From the NCBI RefSeq assembly GCF_006494815.1, contig NZ_CP041091.1:1515001-1579000 (forward strand): DNA of 64,000 nt, read 5' to 3'. The stretch comes from Nocardioides sambongensis (GTDB lineage Bacteria; Actinomycetota; Actinomycetes; Propionibacteriales; Nocardioidaceae). The notes under the pieces are model-generated. The model was not told where the DNA came from, made no database searches, and was given only the letters and a program-made list of their open reading frames with translations. The first letter of the stretch is position 1. Each line of letters opens with the position of its first letter. Made by a program: the position numbers and the translations under genes. Shown here piece by piece: positions 50,512 through 62,379 of the stretch.

Positions 50512-51726
50512 TCACCCGAGCAGCGCGCGCACCACGGCGTCGGCCAGCAGCCGGCCGCGCACCGTGAGGACGACCCGGTCACCGTGCTGCCCCGGATCGA
50601 GGATCAGCCCGTCGGCGACCAGGTCCGCCGCGGCGCTCGGCGCCGGCACCACGTCCATCGCGATCCCGTCGACGAGCCGGGTCTCCAGCAGCACCCGCTC
50701 CATCAGCCGCGTCTCGGCGTCGAGGACCTCGCGCCCGTGGGCCGGGGTGGTGCCGGCCGCGAGCCGTCGGGCGTAGGCGGCCGGATGCTTGACGTTCCAC
50801 CAGCGCACACCGCCGACGTGGCTGTGCGCACCGGGTCCGATGCCCCACCAGTCGCCACCGGTCCAGTAGCCGATGTTGTGGCGGCAGCGCGCGGCCTCCT
50901 CACGTGCCCAGTTGGACACCTCGTACCAGCCGAGCCCGGCGGCCGCGAACCGCTCGTCGGCGGCCAGGTACTTGTCGGCCAGGTCGTCCTCGTCGGGCAT
51001 CGGCAGCTCGCCGCGGCGCACCCGTCGCGCCAGCGCGGTGCCCTCCTCCACGATCAGGGAGTACGCCGAGACGTGGTCCGGCTCGCAGGCCAGCGCCGCG
51101 TCCACCGTGGTGAGCCAGTCCTCGGCGCTCTCCCCCGGCGTGCCGTAGATGAGGTCCAGGCTGACCTGGTCGAAGCCGGCGCTGCGGGCGGCCTGGACCA
51201 CCCCGGGCACCCGCTCCGGGTCGTGGGTGCGATCCAGGACCGCCAGCACCTGCGGCACCGCGGACTGCATCCCGAACGAGACCCGGGTGAACCCGGCCTC
51301 GCGCAGCCGGACCAGGCGGTCGAGGTCGACCGAGTCGGGATTCGCCTCGGTGGTCACCTCCGCGTCCGGCGCGAGTCCGAACTCCTCGTCGATTGCGCGG
51401 AGGATCGACCCGAGGGCCTCCGGCGCGAGCAGGGTGGGCGTGCCGCCACCGACGAAGACGGTCTGCACGGGCGGCGTCCGGTCCCCCAGCACGGTGCGGG
51501 CGCGTCGTACCTCGGCGACGGCCTGGTCGGCGTAGGCGGCGCGGGTGACGCCGGCGCCGAGCTCCTCGGCCGTGTAGGTGTTGAAGTCGCAGTAGCCGCA
51601 CCGCACGGTGCAGAACGGGACGTGGACGTAGAAGCCGAACGGCCGCCGGCCGAGCTCGGCAAGGGCGGCCGGGGGCAGCGCCCCGTCGTCGGGGACGGGT
51701 TCACCTTCGGGCAACGCGGACGGCAC
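50512..51726 (-). CDS. hemW: Radical SAM heme chaperone HemW
   Basis: Radical SAM protein related to coproporphyrinogen oxidase HemN, delivering heme to targets. The cluster motif is CTVRCGYCDF, i.e. CX3CX2C with the extra aromatic typical of HemW rather than HemN. VFVGGGTPTLL and DLIYGTPGES follow. 404 residues, GTG start at 51726. Part of the conserved lepA-hemW-hrcA neighbourhood. Confidence 0.94.
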   Translation of the reverse strand: MPSALPEGEPVPDDGALPPAALAELGRRPFGFYVHVPFCTVRCGYCDFNTYTAEELGAGVTRAAYADQAVAEVRRARTVLGDRTPPVQTVFVGGGTPTLLAPEALGSILRAIDEEFGLAPDAEVTTEANPDSVDLDRLVRLREAGFTRVSFGMQSAVPQVLAVLDRTHDPERVPGVVQAARSAGFDQVSLDLIYGTPGESAEDWLTTVDAALACEPDHVSAYSLIVEEGTALARRVRRGELPMPDEDDLADKYLAADERFAAAGLGWYEVSNWAREEAARCRHNIGYWTGGDWWGIGPGAHSHVGGVRWWNVKHPAAYARRLAAGTTPAHGREVLDAETRLMERVLLETRLVDGIAMDVVPAPSAAADLVADGLILDPGQHGDRVVLTVRGRLLADAVVRALLG

Positions 51727-51829
51727 CGGTCGAGTCTCTCAGAGCGGGCTCGGTGCGGCTCATCCCGGCAGGTCGCGCGCGGGGCGCGCTCGGCCGCGTC
51801 CGCCACGATCCGGCGGTTCCGGACGCACC

Positions 51830-51860
51830 AGGGCCCGCCACCGGCTCGGCGGCGGGCCCT
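51830..51860. terminator. Terminator hairpin downstream of the acyl-CoA ligase gene
   Basis: Perfect 10-bp arms AGGGCCCGCC and GGCGGGCCCT around an 11-base loop that can add a CCG/CGG inner pair. It lies 22 bases past the acyl-CoA ligase stop on the minus strand, ahead of hemW. Confidence 0.7.
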
Positions 51861-51882
51861 CGCGACGGGTCCTGGTCCGGGC

Positions 51883-53712
51883 TCAGCCCGTGTAGAACGA
51901 GTTCAGCAGCTCCTTGTTGTTGGTCTCCACCACGGCACGCTTGACCTTCATCGACGGGGTCAGCTCGCCGGACTCGATGCTGAGGTCGTGGTCGAGCAGC
52001 TCCCACTTCTTCACGGTCTCCCAGCGGTTGAGCTGGGCGTTGAGCTTGTCGACGTACTCGCCGATCATCGTGCGCACCTTCTCCGAGCGCACCAGGTCGG
52101 TGTAGGAGGAGCCGGACATGCCGTTCTCCTCGGCCCACCCGGCCAGGGCGTCGGGGTCGAGGGTGACCAACGCGGAGACGAAGTTCCGCTCGGCGCCGAA
52201 GACCATGAACTGGCTGGCGTAGGGGCACAGCGCCTTGAACTTCGCCTCGATCGCCGGCGGCGCGACGTACTTGCCGCCGGAGGTCTTGAAGAGCTCCTTG
52301 ATCCGCCCGGTGATGGTCAGGAAGCCGTCGTCGTCCAGTTGTCCCTTGTCGCCGGTGCGCAGCCAGCCGTCCTCGGTGAACGCATCGGCGGAGGCGTCCT
52401 CGCGGTTGTGGTAGCCGGCCATCACGTGCGGCCCGCGCAGCTGGACCTCGCCGCCCTCGCCGATCCGGACCTCGGTGCCGGGGAACGGCAGGCCGACGCT
52501 GCCCATCTTGTACTGGTCGGGGTGGTTGACCGTGGCGCCGGCGGCGTTCTCGGTCATCCCGTAGCCCTCGAGGATCAGGATGCCGGCGGCGTGGAACCAG
52601 GATGCGATGTCGGCGTTGAGCGCGGCCGAGCCGGAGATGAAGAACTTCACCCGACCGCCGAAGCGCTCCCGGACCTTGGAGAAGACCAGCTTGTCGAAGA
52701 GGCCGTGCTGGAGCTTGAGCCCCAGCGGGATCGACTGCCCCGCGAGGTTGCGGCGGTCGACCTCCTGGCCGACGGCGAAGGCCCGGTTGAAGATCTTCTC
52801 CTTCAGCCCGCCCTCGGCCTGCTGCATCATCACGATCCGGGCGTGCGCCTTCTCGAAGATGCGAGGCGCGGCGCCCATGAACGTCGGCTTCACCACGCCG
52901 AGGTTCTCCACGATCTTGTCCACCCGGCCGTCGATCGCGGTCGCGAAGCCGCAGGCGAGCTGGGTGGAGAGGAGCACCTTGCCGAAGGAGTGGGCCATCG
53001 GCAGCCAGAGGAACTGCAGGTCGTCGGCGTGCAGGATGTCCTGCGCCTTGATCGCCTCGCCCTCGAAGACCCAGGCCCGGTGCAGCGTGCGGACGCCCTT
53101 GGGGCGGCCCGTGGTGCCCGAGGTGTAGATCAGGGTGGCGAGCTGGTCGGGCCGGATGCCCTTCGCCACGTCGTCGACCGCGCCCGGGTGCTCGGCGAGG
53201 TGGCCCTCGCCCAGCGCGGCCAGGTCGTCCAGGGAGATCACCCAGTCGCCGTCGGCGTCCGCGGCGTCGAAGGAGACCACCTTGCCCACGCTCGGCAGCT
53301 CGTCGCGGTGCGTGCGCAGCTTGGCCAGCTGGGAGCCGTCCTCGACGAAGACCACGCGACACTCGGAGTCGGAGAGGATGAAGGCGGTGTCGTCCCCGTT
53401 CGTCGACGGGTAGACCGTCGTGGTGGCGCCGCCCGCACACATGATCGCCAGGTCCGCGAGCACCCACTCGTAGCGGGTGTTCGACGCGATGCCGACGCGC
53501 TGCTCGGCCTCGATGCCCAGCGCGAGCAGACCGGCGGCGAGGCTGCGCACCCGGGCTCCTGCCTGGCGCCAGGTCACCGACTCCCAGGCGTCGTCGCCCA
53601 CCGGGAAGCGGAAGGCCTCGGAGTCCGGGCTCACCTCCACCCGGTCGAGGAACTGCACCGCACAGTTGGCGGGCATGTGGTCGATGAAACTGCTGTCACG
53701 AATGATGGCCAT
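51883..53712 (-). CDS. Long-chain fatty-acid-CoA ligase
   Basis: AMP-forming ligase making acyl-CoA from long-chain fatty acids. ATP motif YTSGTTGRPKGV, EGYGMTENAA, GDKGQLDDDG and the C-terminal lysine region. 609 residues, of the FadD15-like actinobacterial class. ATG at 53712. An imperfect inverted repeat and -10-like TAGGTT lie just upstream. Confidence 0.95.
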   Translation of the reverse strand: MAIIRDSSFIDHMPANCAVQFLDRVEVSPDSEAFRFPVGDDAWESVTWRQAGARVRSLAAGLLALGIEAEQRVGIASNTRYEWVLADLAIMCAGGATTTVYPSTNGDDTAFILSDSECRVVFVEDGSQLAKLRTHRDELPSVGKVVSFDAADADGDWVISLDDLAALGEGHLAEHPGAVDDVAKGIRPDQLATLIYTSGTTGRPKGVRTLHRAWVFEGEAIKAQDILHADDLQFLWLPMAHSFGKVLLSTQLACGFATAIDGRVDKIVENLGVVKPTFMGAAPRIFEKAHARIVMMQQAEGGLKEKIFNRAFAVGQEVDRRNLAGQSIPLGLKLQHGLFDKLVFSKVRERFGGRVKFFISGSAALNADIASWFHAAGILILEGYGMTENAAGATVNHPDQYKMGSVGLPFPGTEVRIGEGGEVQLRGPHVMAGYHNREDASADAFTEDGWLRTGDKGQLDDDGFLTITGRIKELFKTSGGKYVAPPAIEAKFKALCPYASQFMVFGAERNFVSALVTLDPDALAGWAEENGMSGSSYTDLVRSEKVRTMIGEYVDKLNAQLNRWETVKKWELLDHDLSIESGELTPSMKVKRAVVETNNKELLNSFYTG

Positions 53713-53750
53713 GACGCTCCTGCGTGCGCTGTCCGGAACCGATGGGGGTC

Positions 53751-53769
53751 GCTACGTGTGAGTAACCTA
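53751..53769 (-). promoter_or_regulatory. Possible operator/promoter of the acyl-CoA ligase gene
   Basis: On the minus strand TAGGTT (-10 candidate, 53764-53769) is followed by GTTACTCACACGTAGC, an imperfect inverted repeat (GTTAC / GTAGC) at 53751-53766. Fatty-acid degradation genes in actinobacteria are often controlled by TetR-type repressors at GTTAC-type palindromes, which I recall only in outline. Confidence 0.4.
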
Positions 53770-53771
53770 GA

Positions 53772-54473
53772 TCACCCTAGCGGGGCCTGTCGCGCGGTTG
53801 CGTCGAGATCGCCGGATCCCGCGCCGGTCCTGGCCAGATGCTGCTCCACCCGCTGTCGCGGGACGTCGGCGAGGTCGGCGATCACGGCCAGCTCGGGCAG
53901 CCGGGCGCGATCGGTGGTCAGCGCCACGAACATGTCCTCCACGCTCACCCCGTGGTCCGGTACGTCGACCACCACGATCTCCTCACCCGCCGTGAGCTCC
54001 CCCTCGCCGATCACCCGCAGATACGGTCCGGGGCGCCGGGCGCGGGTGAAGCGACGTGCCCACTGGGTGGTGTCGAACCCGTGGGCCCCCAGCCAGCCCG
54101 TGAAGGTGTTGCAGGGGGTGCGCACCGATGCCACCTCGAGCTCGGTGGTGCCGATCCGCCAGCGGGTGCCCACCACGGTGCGGTTCAGGTCGACCCCCAC
54201 GGTGGTCAGGTTCTCGCCGAAGAAGCCGGCGGTCAGCGGGTCGCCGCCGAGCTGGTCGGCCCACCAGGCGAGGTCCTCCCGGGCGTAGGCGTAGACGGCC
54301 TGGTCACGCCCGCCGTGGTGCCGGCTGTTGCCGACCTGGTCCCCGACGAGTCCCAGGGCCCGCGCGTGCACCGGGCCGTCGACGGGCAGCTTGCCGATCG
54401 CGGTGCGGATCGTGCGATCGGCGAACGCGCGCTCGACCGGGGTTGCCACGTTGACCGACTCCAGGTGCGCCAT
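53772..54473 (-). CDS. MOSC domain protein (YiiM-like)
   Basis: Beta-strand-rich MOSC domain protein of 233 residues, related to proteins that handle sulfur or molybdenum cofactor substrates. HGGRDQAVYAYAREDL, AGFFGENLTTVG, GTTELEVASVRTPCNTF (with the conserved Cys) and a C-terminal helical 3-alpha domain (LTTDRARLPELAVIADL). ATG at 54473; an upstream ATG at 54482 is possible. Substrate unknown. Confidence 0.87.
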   Translation of the reverse strand: MAHLESVNVATPVERAFADRTIRTAIGKLPVDGPVHARALGLVGDQVGNSRHHGGRDQAVYAYAREDLAWWADQLGGDPLTAGFFGENLTTVGVDLNRTVVGTRWRIGTTELEVASVRTPCNTFTGWLGAHGFDTTQWARRFTRARRPGPYLRVIGEGELTAGEEIVVVDVPDHGVSVEDMFVALTTDRARLPELAVIADLADVPRQRVEQHLARTGAGSGDLDATARQAPLG

Positions 54474-54583
54474 GGCAGACATTGTGGCAACCGCCGCCAC
54501 GACGCGGAGCGCCGTGCGCCGCTCGGGCCGTCAGGAGTCCGCACCCGAGCCCTGGCCGACGCCGGCCCTGGCCAGGCCGTGGC

Positions 54584-55473
54584 TCAGTCCTGGACCGCCT
54601 TGGCGATCGTCACGCAGGTGGTGACGTCCTCGGCGGGCGAGGCCTCGGCCTCGCCGATCCCCCGCATCGCGCTGACCACGACCCGGAGGATCACCCAGTC
54701 CCGGGCGCGGTCCTCGTCGAGCCCGGCGGCGTCGACCAGGGTGTGGAAGCGGCGGCGCAGGCCGCCACGGACGTCGCCGGCGAGCTCGTCCCAGCGGTTC
54801 CACAGCATCGGCGCGACCTCGTAGTGCGGGTCGCCGCTGAGTGGCTTGGGGTCGATCGCCAGCCACGGCGCGCGATCGCCGGCGAGCACGTTGGCGTAGT
54901 GCAGGTCGGTGTGGATCAGCCGACCGTCGGTGTCGTCGTCGACCGCCAGGTCCCGGCCGATCGACACGGCCTGCTGCACCAGCCGCCGCGGCACCGGAGC
55001 CTCGCGCGGCAGCGCCGCCAGGTCGGCGACCCACCGCTCGACGGACGACGACAACGTGTGCAGCTGCGCCGGCGCCCGGATGTGGAGCTGTGCGTAGAGG
55101 CCACCGACCACCTCGCACGCCTCGAGGTCCCACCGGTCCCCGAGGTCCTCGGCGTGCAGCCGCTCGAGCAGCAGGGCGAACCGGCGCGGATCGGCCCGCA
55201 GCAGACGCGCAGCGCCTCGTCCGTGCCAGTGGTGGAGGGCCAGGTGCTCGTGCTCGGCCTCCTCGTGCGGCCAGCCGACCTTCAGCACGGCCGGTCCGCC
55301 GGCGCGGATGCGGACCGGCACCACGACGGCGCACGACCCATGGGTCGGGGCACCGTCGAGGGTGAGCTCCCACTCCCGGAGAAGGTCGTCGAGCAGTCCC
55401 GGGAGGCGGTCCAGGAAGGCCACCCACTCCGGGCCGCGCGCGGCGTACCCGAGGAAGGGAGCCGGTAGGCGCA

Positions 55474-55474
<1 letters not shown>
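54584..55474 (-). CDS. Aminoglycoside/hydroxyurea-kinase family phosphotransferase
   Basis: APH-fold kinase of the streptomycin 6-kinase/hydroxyurea kinase branch, 296 residues. AVLKVGWP holds the ATP-binding Lys, LIHTDLHYANVLAG the catalytic Asp, and AIDPKPLSGDP the metal-binding Asp. Its GTG start overlaps the lepA stop by one base (TAGTG), so it is cotranscribed with lepA. Might inactivate an antibiotic or phosphorylate a metabolite. Confidence 0.87.
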
Positions 55475-57360
<1,886 letters not shown>

Positions 57361-57443
57361 GGTGCCGCCATCCTTCCATCGACCCCACGCTGCCGCGAAT
57401 CCCCCGTGCCCGCGCGGACGCCCGATCGGCCACACTGTGCCCG

Positions 57444-58373
57444 GTGAGCACCGCGATCCCCTCACCCGTGCCGCACGGGCGCACCGCCCGGCGCCTGGAC
57501 TGGGTGCACCTGCCGTCCCCGATCCGGCGCACGATCGAGCAGCGCTGCGGGTCCCCGGTGGTCCGTGCCGACTCCCAGCGGGCCGGGTTCACCCCCGGTT
57601 TCGCCTCCGTGCTGACCTGCGCCGACGGCAGCCGACACTTCGTCAAGGCGGCGTCGACGAAGGCACAGCGCGGCTTCGCCGAGGCCTACCGGGTGGAGGC
57701 CCGCAAGCTGCGGATGCTGCCACCCGACGCGCCGGCTCCGCGACTGCGCTGGCTGCACGACGCCGACGACTGGGTGGTGCTCGGCATCGAGTACGTCGAC
57801 GCGCGGGCGCCGTACCGACCGTGGGAGCCGGACGACCTGGCCGCGGCCTCGGCCGCCCTGGTCGACGCGGCCGCCGTGCTGACACCCGCGCCACCCGGGC
57901 TGGACAGCGCCGTGGAGGAGTTCGCCACCTGGCCGGCGTACTGGGACGCCTCCGACCACCCGCGGGCGGCCGACTGCGGCGCGCTGGCCGCGCGCTATGC
58001 CGCCGTGGTGGACGGTCAGACCCTGGTGCACACCGACGTCCGCGACGACAACCTGCTGCTGCGCCCGGACGGCTCGGTGGCGCTGTGCGACTGGAACTGG
58101 CCGGTGGCGGGGGCGGCCTGGCTGGACTCCCTGTTCCTGCTCATCGGCCCCCGCGGCGACGGCCTGGACGTGGAGGCGCACATCGCGGCGCACCCACTGC
58201 TCGCCGCGGTCGAGCCCGAGCATATCGACATCGTGATCGCGCTGATCCTCGGGCACTTCGAGACCTCCGCACGGCTGCCGGTGCCTCGCTACTCGCCCTT
58301 CGTGCGCGATGCCCAGGCCTGGCAGCGGGACGTCCTCCACGACTGGTTGGCCGAGCGGCGCGGGTGGGGCTGA
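57444..58373 (+). CDS. APH family phosphotransferase
   Basis: Kinase-fold protein of 309 residues with [10 protein letters not shown] (ATP-binding Lys), [14 protein letters not shown] (catalytic Asp) and [16 protein letters not shown] (metal-binding Asp). Divergent from lepA; GTG start at 57444. Distinct from the APH-like gene on the other side of lepA. Substrate unknown; sugar or antibiotic kinase. Confidence 0.86.
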   Translation: MSTAIPSPVPHGRTARRLDWVHLPSPIRRTIEQRCGSPVVRADSQRAGFTPGFASVLTCADGSRHFVKAASTKAQRGFAEAYRVEARKLRMLPPDAPAPRLRWLHDADDWVVLGIEYVDARAPYRPWEPDDLAAASAALVDAAAVLTPAPPGLDSAVEEFATWPAYWDASDHPRAADCGALAARYAAVVDGQTLVHTDVRDDNLLLRPDGSVALCDWNWPVAGAAWLDSLFLLIGPRGDGLDVEAHIAAHPLLAAVEPEHIDIVIALILGHFETSARLPVPRYSPFVRDAQAWQRDVLHDWLAERRGWG

Positions 58374-58425
58374 GCCGCAGCGGAGCGCCGGGGAGGAGCG
58401 CCGGAAGACCGAGCACCCGGCCGAT

Positions 58426-58455
58426 TTGGGGCCGCTCCCCCGCCGCTGTTAGCCT
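58426..58455 (+). promoter_or_regulatory. Probable rpsT promoter
   Basis: A -35-like TTGGGG (58426-58431) and -10-like TAGCCT (58450-58455) with an 18-base spacer, about 110 bases upstream of rpsT. The leader between them and the gene shows no recognised element. Confidence 0.45.
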
Positions 58456-58565
58456 TGTCCGTCGCGTCATGGACGTGCCTTCTCGGTGCGCCCAGCGCCC
58501 ATCCGGACCAGACCAGATCCCTCGATCCCACGCGGATCCCGAACTTCCAAGAGGCAGACAGAACC

Positions 58566-58826
58566 GTGGCGAACATCAAGAGCCAGATCAAGCGGAACAA
58601 GCAGAACGAGAAGCGCCACGAGCGCAACAAGGCCGTCAAGACCGGTCTGAAGTCGGCTGTCCGCAAGTTCCGCGAGGCCGCTGAGGCCGGCGACAAGGAG
58701 GCCGCGGTGACCGCTGGCCGCGACGCCACCCGCGCGCTGGACAAGGCCGTCTCCAAGGGCGTCATCCACAAGAACCAGGCCGCCAACCGCAAGTCGGCGA
58801 TCATGAAGAAGGCCGCCTCTCTCTGA
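58566..58826 (+). CDS. rpsT: 30S ribosomal protein S20
   Basis: Small basic ribosomal protein binding 16S rRNA, 86 residues. [20 protein letters not shown] and [16 protein letters not shown] are family hallmarks. GTG start at 58566 with AGAGG upstream. Monocistronic, followed by a strong terminator. Confidence 0.97.
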   Translation: MANIKSQIKRNKQNEKRHERNKAVKTGLKSAVRKFREAAEAGDKEAAVTAGRDATRALDKAVSKGVIHKNQAANRKSAIMKKAASL

Positions 58827-58857
58827 GTCTTCCTGGCTCCGGTCCGGAGTCACCCGT

Positions 58858-58906
58858 CGAGTCGGCAGGAACTCACCTCGGTGAGGACCTGCCGACTCGT
58901 GTTTTT
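58858..58906 (+). terminator. Intrinsic terminator of rpsT
   Basis: Perfect 12-bp stem CGAGTCGGCAGG / CCTGCCGACTCG with an inner CAC/GTG pairing, followed by GTGTTTTT. The best classical terminator in the window. Confidence 0.95.
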
Positions 58907-58940
58907 CCTGCTCCCGGGTCGGGTGTCCGGGCGGGATCGG

Positions 58941-59888
58941 TCAGCGTCGGCCGCGCAGTGAGGCGACGGTCAGCACCAGCCGCTCCAGCGTGTAGGACGG
59001 ATCGCTCGCCGCGCCCTTGAGGTCGGCGTCCGCGCGGGCGATCTCCTGCAGCGCGCGGCCGAGCCCGTCGGCGGTCCAGCCCGCGGCCTGCTTCCCCAGG
59101 TTGCGGGCCTTCCAGGACGGCATGCCCTGGTCGCGGTTGCCGCCGACGTGGTTGGCCAGCGTGCGGGTCTGCGCCGCCACCGCCGAGAGGATGTAGACCT
59201 CCGACGTCCCCGCCTCGAGCGCCCAGCGCAGCTCGCCCAGGGCGCGCTCGCGCTGCCCGGCCAGGATCGCATCCGCGATCTCGTAGTTCTTCACCTCGGC
59301 ACGGCCGCCGAAGTACTGCCGGATCTTCGCCTCGTCCAGGCGCTGGTCCGGGAAGTCGCTGACGAGCTGGTCGACCGCGGCCGCCAGGGAGCGCAGGTCG
59401 TTGCCGACCGCCTCGGCGAGCACCTGTGCGGCCGGCTTGTCCAGCCGCACCCCGCGACGCTTCGCCTCGCCGACCGCGAAGTCGGCCATCTCCCACGGCT
59501 TCACCTCGCCGGACTTGTGCTCGGTGACGTTGGCCTGCTTGCGCAGCTTGGTCAGCACGCCGCTCCCCTTGGGACCGCCGCCGTGCACCAGGACCAGCGC
59601 GACGTCCTCGGCCGGCGCCGCGGCGTAGTCGAGGAGGCCGGCGACCGACTCGTCCGGGAGGTCCTCCAGCCCACGGACGACCACGCAGCGGACGGAGGAG
59701 AAGAGCGACGGTGCGGCGAGCTCGCCCAGCGTGGCCAGGGTGAGCTCGGAGGCCGCGGCCTCGGAGAACTCCGACTCCGGGTCGTGGGACCGCACCAGGT
59801 CCTTGACCTCGCCGACCACCCGGGCCCCGAGGAACTCCTCCTTGCCGGTGATCAGCACGACTCGGCCGAGGACGTCGTGGGCTCGCAT
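58941..59888 (-). CDS. holA: DNA polymerase III subunit delta
   Basis: Clamp-loader subunit that opens the sliding clamp. LVLITGKEEFLGARV-type start, LATLGELAAPSLFSSVRCVVV and the C-terminal helical domain (GWTADGLGRALQEIARADADLKG). 315 residues from ATG at 59888. Convergent with rpsT and downstream of comEC. Confidence 0.92.
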   Translation of the reverse strand: MRAHDVLGRVVLITGKEEFLGARVVGEVKDLVRSHDPESEFSEAAASELTLATLGELAAPSLFSSVRCVVVRGLEDLPDESVAGLLDYAAAPAEDVALVLVHGGGPKGSGVLTKLRKQANVTEHKSGEVKPWEMADFAVGEAKRRGVRLDKPAAQVLAEAVGNDLRSLAAAVDQLVSDFPDQRLDEAKIRQYFGGRAEVKNYEIADAILAGQRERALGELRWALEAGTSEVYILSAVAAQTRTLANHVGGNRDQGMPSWKARNLGKQAAGWTADGLGRALQEIARADADLKGAASDPSYTLERLVLTVASLRGRR

Positions 59889-59961
59889 GCGCTCAGCCTT
59901 CCACACCCCTCCGACGCGAACGGCGCGGGTGGAGCACCGTCCAAGAGCCGCCCACGCGTGC

Positions 59962-62379
59962 TCACCGCTCGGTGAGCACGTCGATCCCGTCAGCCCGCGG
60001 GACCACCGCGATCGAACCGCTCCGGTCGGTGCGCACCACCTGCGCACCGGCCTGCTCCAGGGCCTGCACGGTCTGGCTCGCGGGGTGCCCGTAGTCGTTG
60101 TCCGCGCCCACCGAGACCAGCGCCACCCGAGGCTCCAGCGAGGCCAGCCAGGCGTGGTCCTGGTGCCGACTCCCGTGGTGGGGCACCTTGAGCACGTCCA
60201 CCCGCAGCCCGGGCACCGCCGCCGCCAGCGCCGTCTGGCCCGGCGGCTCCAGGTCGCCGGTGGCCAGGACCCGCAGGCCGGCCACCTCCACCAGCAGGAC
60301 GACGCTGGCGTCGTTGGCCGAGGATCCGTCGCCGGCACCGGGCACGGCCTCGGCCAGCTCCGGCGCCAGCACCTGGACCCGCACCTCGCCGACCTCCCGG
60401 GCGCTGCCGAACGGGGCCAGTCGCAGCGGCACCGCCGCCTCCGCCGCCTCCTCCCGCACCTGCGCCACCCCCTCCGGCGGATCCAGCACCGCGGTCACCT
60501 CGACCACCCCCACCGCTCGGCCGCCGAGCACGCCGCCGAGACCGTCGATGTGGTCGGCGTGGAAGTGGGTCAGCACCACCAGCGGGACCCGTCGCACCCC
60601 GAGCCCGTCCAGGCACCTGTCGACCGGCCGCGGGTCCGGACCGGCGTCGATCACCACCGCCTCCTCCGGACGACCGGTGGCGACCACCAGCGCGTCACCC
60701 TGACCGACGTCGCAGGCGGCCAGCACCCAACCCGTCGGCGGCCAGGCGGACGCGCCCGGGAACCACCCGGGGAGCCGTGCGGGCACGCCGAGCACGACCA
60801 GGATCAGCACCAGCGCCACCGCGACGCCGAGACGGCGCCGGCGCAGCAGCCGGGGCAGCAGTGGGATCGCGGCGAGACAGAGCAGGGTGAGCACCAGGAT
60901 CGACCACGGGTCGGTGCCCCACCCGAGGGCGGCCGCCGGGAGAGCGGCTCCGTGCTCGGCCACGGCGACGATCCAGGCCACGGACCACCCGGCGAGCGTG
61001 CCGAGAAACGCCCCGGCCGCGGGCCAGATCAGACCGACCAGTCCGGCGGCGAGGCCCAGCACCGTGGCCGGTCCGACCGCCGGCCCGGCCAGCAGGTTGG
61101 CCGCCACCGCGACCAGGCTGACCTCCCCGGAGATCGCGGCCACCACCGGCGTGCAGGCCAGCTGGGCGGCCAGCGGCACGGCCAGGGCGATCGCCACGGG
61201 GGCCGGCATCCACCGGGTCAGAGCGGCCTGCATCCCCGGTACCAACAGCACGATCCCGCCCGTGGCCAGCACCGAGAGGGCGAAACCGGCGGTCACCGCC
61301 AGGCCCGGCGCGACCAGCAGCAGCACCACGACCGCAGCGCCCAGCGCGCGCAGGCCGCGGCGCCGCCCGTCGGTGCCGAGCGCGAACAGACCGACCGTGC
61401 CCATCGCGGCCGCCCGCACCACGCTCGGCTCGGTCCTGGCGAGCAGCACGAATCCGACGATGCCGAACAGGCCCACCAGCCGCAGCCAGCGCCCTCGCAC
61501 ACCGGCGAGCCGCGCCGCCAGCAGGAGGAAGCCGACCAGCAGCGTGAGGTTCGTGCCGCTGACCGCGGTCAGGTGGGTCAGACCCGTGGTGCGGAACTGC
61601 TGCTCCACCTCCGGCGGAAGGTCGGCGTCGTCGCCGTCCACCAGCGCCGGCACCAGACCGCGCTGCGCCGCGGGCCGGTCGGCGACGGCAGCGCGGATCG
61701 CCGCGCGGACCGCCCCCGAGGCCCGCCACCAGGGGTCCGGTCCCTGGATCAGCGTCGGCACGTCGGCGCCGGTCAGCAGGGCCGCGGTGCCGGGGTCGTC
61801 CGGCACCGCCAGACGACCCTCCGCCCGGACCCGCGCCCCCAACGGAACCTCCAGCCAGGCCGGGTCGCCGAGAAGCACGACGGCGGCTCCGACCTGGTAG
61901 GCGCTGCCCCGAGCCTCGACCCCGGTGACGCGCAGACGGACCACGGCCTGATCGTCGAAGGGCCCGCGCACCAGGCGCGGGTCGCCGGCGACCGTCCCGG
62001 TCACCTCGACGCTGAGACGCTGCTCGGCCAGGGTGCGCACGGGGCCGTGCGCCACCGCCTCCTCGCGCAGCAGGGCGCCGCCGCCCACGGCGAGCGCGAC
62101 CACGACCATCGCGGCGGTCCAGCCCAGCGCCGACCTTCCCGGCGCGGAACGTCCGCCGGCCGGTCGCCGGGGACCTTCACCGGATCGTCCACGGGCGTGC
62201 CCGGGTCGCCGCGAGACGAGCCCGAGGGCCAGCACGCCGATCGCGGTCGCCGCCAGCGCCCAGACTCCCGCCAGCTGGGCCGCGAGCGCTCCGCCCCAGG
62301 CCGACGCCCCGAGCAGGGCCATCCGTGGGTCGTGCGCCGGGGAGGCCGTCGCGGGCGGCGGCGTCGCCGCGGTGGTCAC
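59962..62379 (-). CDS. comEC: ComEC/Rec2 DNA-uptake channel protein
   Basis: Competence membrane protein thought to pass single-stranded DNA into the cell. N-terminal DUF4131 part, many hydrophobic helices in the competence domain (HLTAVSGTNLTLLVGF), and a C-terminal metallo-beta-lactamase-like nuclease domain (LTHFHADHIDGLGG, VPHHGSRHQDH). 805 residues. GTG at 62379 overlaps the comEA stop as GTGA. Confidence 0.94.
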   Translation of the reverse strand: MTTAATPPPATASPAHDPRMALLGASAWGGALAAQLAGVWALAATAIGVLALGLVSRRPGHARGRSGEGPRRPAGGRSAPGRSALGWTAAMVVVALAVGGGALLREEAVAHGPVRTLAEQRLSVEVTGTVAGDPRLVRGPFDDQAVVRLRVTGVEARGSAYQVGAAVVLLGDPAWLEVPLGARVRAEGRLAVPDDPGTAALLTGADVPTLIQGPDPWWRASGAVRAAIRAAVADRPAAQRGLVPALVDGDDADLPPEVEQQFRTTGLTHLTAVSGTNLTLLVGFLLLAARLAGVRGRWLRLVGLFGIVGFVLLARTEPSVVRAAAMGTVGLFALGTDGRRRGLRALGAAVVVLLLVAPGLAVTAGFALSVLATGGIVLLVPGMQAALTRWMPAPVAIALAVPLAAQLACTPVVAAISGEVSLVAVAANLLAGPAVGPATVLGLAAGLVGLIWPAAGAFLGTLAGWSVAWIVAVAEHGAALPAAALGWGTDPWSILVLTLLCLAAIPLLPRLLRRRRLGVAVALVLILVVLGVPARLPGWFPGASAWPPTGWVLAACDVGQGDALVVATGRPEEAVVIDAGPDPRPVDRCLDGLGVRRVPLVVLTHFHADHIDGLGGVLGGRAVGVVEVTAVLDPPEGVAQVREEAAEAAVPLRLAPFGSAREVGEVRVQVLAPELAEAVPGAGDGSSANDASVVLLVEVAGLRVLATGDLEPPGQTALAAAVPGLRVDVLKVPHHGSRHQDHAWLASLEPRVALVSVGADNDYGHPASQTVQALEQAGAQVVRTDRSGSIAVVPRADGIDVLTER

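Noticed and set aside
50584..54288. A 1234-codon open frame on the plus strand
   Set aside because: It is antisense to hemW and the acyl-CoA ligase, with composition typical of high-G+C shadow frames and no domain.
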